DNA from: Ketobacter sp963922875
GTDB lineage: Bacteria > Pseudomonadota > Gammaproteobacteria > Pseudomonadales > Ketobacteraceae
NCBI GenBank assembly: GCA_963922875.1
Contig: CAWUJH010000001.1
Span: forward strand, 1 to 64,000
Direction of reading: 5' to 3'
Length of the DNA: 64,000 nucleotides
Below, in pieces: positions 62,513 to 64,000 of the stretch (positions are counted from its first letter, which is position 1; the number at the start of each line of letters is the position of its first letter). The position numbers and the translations under genes are program-made. Under the pieces are notes generated by a model that did not search any database, was not told where the DNA came from, and saw only the letters and a program-made list of their open reading frames with translations.

Positions 62513-63717
62513 AATCCCACCACATCAAACAACGCACGCAATTTGGTTTCATAGGCCGAGCGAGAATATTCTTTTTCATACAGATCAAGCGCAGCAGCCG
62601 TCTTGTGAGCAGCCGCTTCTGGATCTGTAAAAGCCTGTAACAAACCCTGACCAAAGGCTTCCGGGGTTGGTTCTACCAAAAAGCTCACATCGTCAGTGAG
62701 CACTTGGGTGTGTGAATATATTTTGGTTGCCACCAGGGGTTTACCGGAAGCTAACTGTTCATATATTTTCAACGGCGTATTGGTACCCGTAGAGCGAGGT
62801 GAAACCAGCACATCAGCCAGTGCCAATGCCCCTTTCGCGGTGGCCTGAGGAACCCGTTGATGCATCCAGATCAGATGATCCACCTTCTCTTGCCGCGCCA
62901 GATTCTTAAAGGTATTGATCTGCTCTGGGGTACCGCCAATAATCGCCAGACGACTGTCGCCAATCTGGTCACGCACTGCAGCCATTGCCTTTATCAGAAT
63001 ATCGATACCCTGATAATGTTCCAGAGTGCCAGCATAGACGGCTAACGGTGAATCGCCTTTAAACGCTTTTAACTCTGCCACCAAAGGATCTTCGGTATTA
63101 CCACTTGCTGCCGCTGAATTTTGCTTACGCATTTTAACGGGATCAAATATGGAATTTTCGATTAAGAAGTGGTGCGGCACTTTACCAAGGACTTTATCCA
63201 CGTAATCCCGCAGGTCAGGGCAAATGGTTATAACGCCTTCGGAATTCCGCAGGGACCAGTTTTCCAATTTTTCAAAAATAGCGTGTAGCCACTTGGCGCT
63301 GGAAAAATTAAAATTTTCCAGCTGTTGCGGCAAGCTGGAATGCATATCGTAAATTAATTTATAACGAAAAATCGGTTTAAGGAAGGTGGCGAAAAAGACG
63401 GCTTCCTCATGCACATGGAGCGCTACATAGCGCCGGGTAATGAGCAGCCAGATCATCTGGAAGAAAATAAACATATCCAGGAACAATTTTAAGGGTGATG
63501 GTCCAATTTTTACATTCCCCAAAAACGCGAATCTTGGGGTTCGTATGATATTTAAACCCGGGAATTCAGGATCATCGCCTTCACCATAGGTGAGCAAGTC
63601 CACTTCATAGCCCATTTCTGTGGTAACCAAGGTACGATAATAAACGCTAAAGGGTGTGCCCCGTGGGGTAAAAAAAGGTTGCGGAGCTACTACCAGTATT
63701 TTATTTGATTGACTCAC
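62509..63717 (-). CDS. GT4-type glycosyltransferase
   Basis: A 402-aa GT-B glycosyltransferase of family 4. The N-terminal lobe starts VVAPQPFFTPRGTPFSVYYR; the C-terminal lobe has LAVYAGTLEHYQGIDILIKA, VSPRSTGTNTPLKIYEQLASGKPLVA and the EX7E-like region (PLKIYEQLASG). It starts at GTG 63717, overlapping the upstream gene by GTGA. Membrane association is likely through hydrophobic patch LFLDMFIFFQMIWLLIT. Donor and acceptor are not known. Confidence 0.9.
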   Translation of the reverse strand: MSQSNKILVVAPQPFFTPRGTPFSVYYRTLVTTEMGYEVDLLTYGEGDDPEFPGLNIIRTPRFAFLGNVKIGPSPLKLFLDMFIFFQMIWLLITRRYVALHVHEEAVFFATFLKPIFRYKLIYDMHSSLPQQLENFNFSSAKWLHAIFEKLENWSLRNSEGVITICPDLRDYVDKVLGKVPHHFLIENSIFDPVKMRKQNSAAASGNTEDPLVAELKAFKGDSPLAVYAGTLEHYQGIDILIKAMAAVRDQIGDSRLAIIGGTPEQINTFKNLARQEKVDHLIWMHQRVPQATAKGALALADVLVSPRSTGTNTPLKIYEQLASGKPLVATKIYSHTQVLTDDVSFLVEPTPEAFGQGLLQAFTDPEAAAHKTAAALDLYEKEYSRSAYETKLRALFDVVGL

Positions 63718-64000
63718 TTCGCTGCTCTCTTCCTAATTTGCATTTTGATTTGATTAACGAAAAAATTAACCCCGGTTTCTCGGCGGCCCACCACTTTGCG
63801 CACTAACATCGAGCCTGGTTGCAACAAAGACAAAACCTGACGCCCGGACTCAAGGGGCTTTTCACTGGTCACTATGGTGCCATACCGGCCCACATCCTGT
63901 TGCGTGTCCGCCAACGGCAATGGATCGCTTCCTGCGAGTAATGTCGAGCTAATGGCATCAGGTTTCAATAATCGGGGCATAGGCCAAAATAAGGGTCGAT
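63714..64000 (-). CDS. C-terminal part of a possible PHP-domain protein (partial)
   Basis: The right edge holds the last 95 codons of a gene read on the minus strand. The frame is open to 64000, so the ATG at 63980 is probably not the true start. An LLAGSDPLPLADTQQDVGRYG segment resembles the C-terminal tail of PHP-domain phosphoesterases found in exopolysaccharide/exosortase-type clusters. The call is tentative. It overlaps the GT4 start by four bases (GTGA) and therefore belongs to the same operon. Confidence 0.55.
   Translation of the reverse strand, partial: RPLFWPMPRLLKPDAISSTLLAGSDPLPLADTQQDVGRYGTIVTSEKPLESGRQVLSLLQPGSMLVRKVVGRRETGVNFFVNQIKMQIRKRAAK

Noticed and set aside
1..64000. CRISPR arrays, tRNA, rRNA, insertion sequences, prophage
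   Set aside because: Looked for while reading through; nothing recognisable was seen, although small RNAs cannot be excluded by eye.

Overview
The window reads as a piece of chromosome from a marine, lipid- or hydrocarbon-using gammaproteobacterium. The reasons are a superintegron-like cassette array, a TRAP permease, a glucosylglycerol-phosphate phosphatase, Na+/phosphate and DUF1538 ion transporters, several fatty-acyl enzymes, a thermostable-haemolysin family protein and a secreted PETase-like polyester hydrolase. A genus is not claimed; an Alcanivorax/Ketobacter/Marinobacter-like bacterium would fit, but this is inference. No rRNA, tRNA, CRISPR array, insertion sequence or prophage was recognised.

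Layout. (1) 1-2935: an integron gene-cassette array on the minus strand with three attC sites and no integrase gene; cargo is a methyltransferase, a two-TM protein, a 103-aa orphan and a HEPN-like protein. (2) 3.2-6.7 kb: LysR regulator divergent from a secreted cyclase-family hydrolase, a nitroreductase and an EamA exporter. (3) 7-14.4 kb: fused-looking TRAP permease, LEA-type lipoprotein, a lipid-flavoured SDR / DUF962 / saccharopine-dehydrogenase-like trio, and an orphan StpA/GgpP phosphatase. (4) 14.5-19.8 kb: RidA, a multi-PII-like protein next to a double DUF1538 ion transporter, and a Na+/Pi cotransporter with a structured leader. (5) 19.9-28.1 kb: a seven-gene operon (T_hemolysin, AMP-ligase, heme-oxygenase-like diiron oxidase, SDR, TPR protein, QseB/PmrA-like regulator, QseC-like kinase), divergent from a tandem-HAD gene. 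The divergent region carries four CTTAA(C/G) half-sites at exactly 11-bp steps. This is the strongest candidate for an undescribed self-regulated biosynthetic system. (6) 28.2-33.2 kb: MMPL/RND exporter, LolA-like protein, TetR and an outer-membrane protein, probably one envelope lipid-transport unit. (7) 33.5-43.6 kb: a 7TMR-DISM hybrid kinase, pirin, EamA, LysR, ModA, DUF1275, Tag glycosylase, YciI-like, TetR, and the PETase-like enzyme. (8) 44-49.3 kb: small exported proteins, a decayed desaturase remnant, and a second 7TMR-DISM hybrid kinase. (9) 49.4-58.3 kb: RND efflux pump with adaptor, a parallel beta-helix surface protein, and ModBC, which lie about 16 kb from ModA. (10) 58.3-64 kb: a minus-strand glycan/glycolipid operon (acyltransferase, epimerase, GlpD-like oxidase, methyltransferase, GT4, and the end of a possible PHP-domain protein) running off the right edge.

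Functional calls come from motif recognition by eye. Start codons were re-chosen where ribosome-binding sites, promoters or overlaps argued for it, and this is stated in each entry. No similarity search or structure prediction was run.
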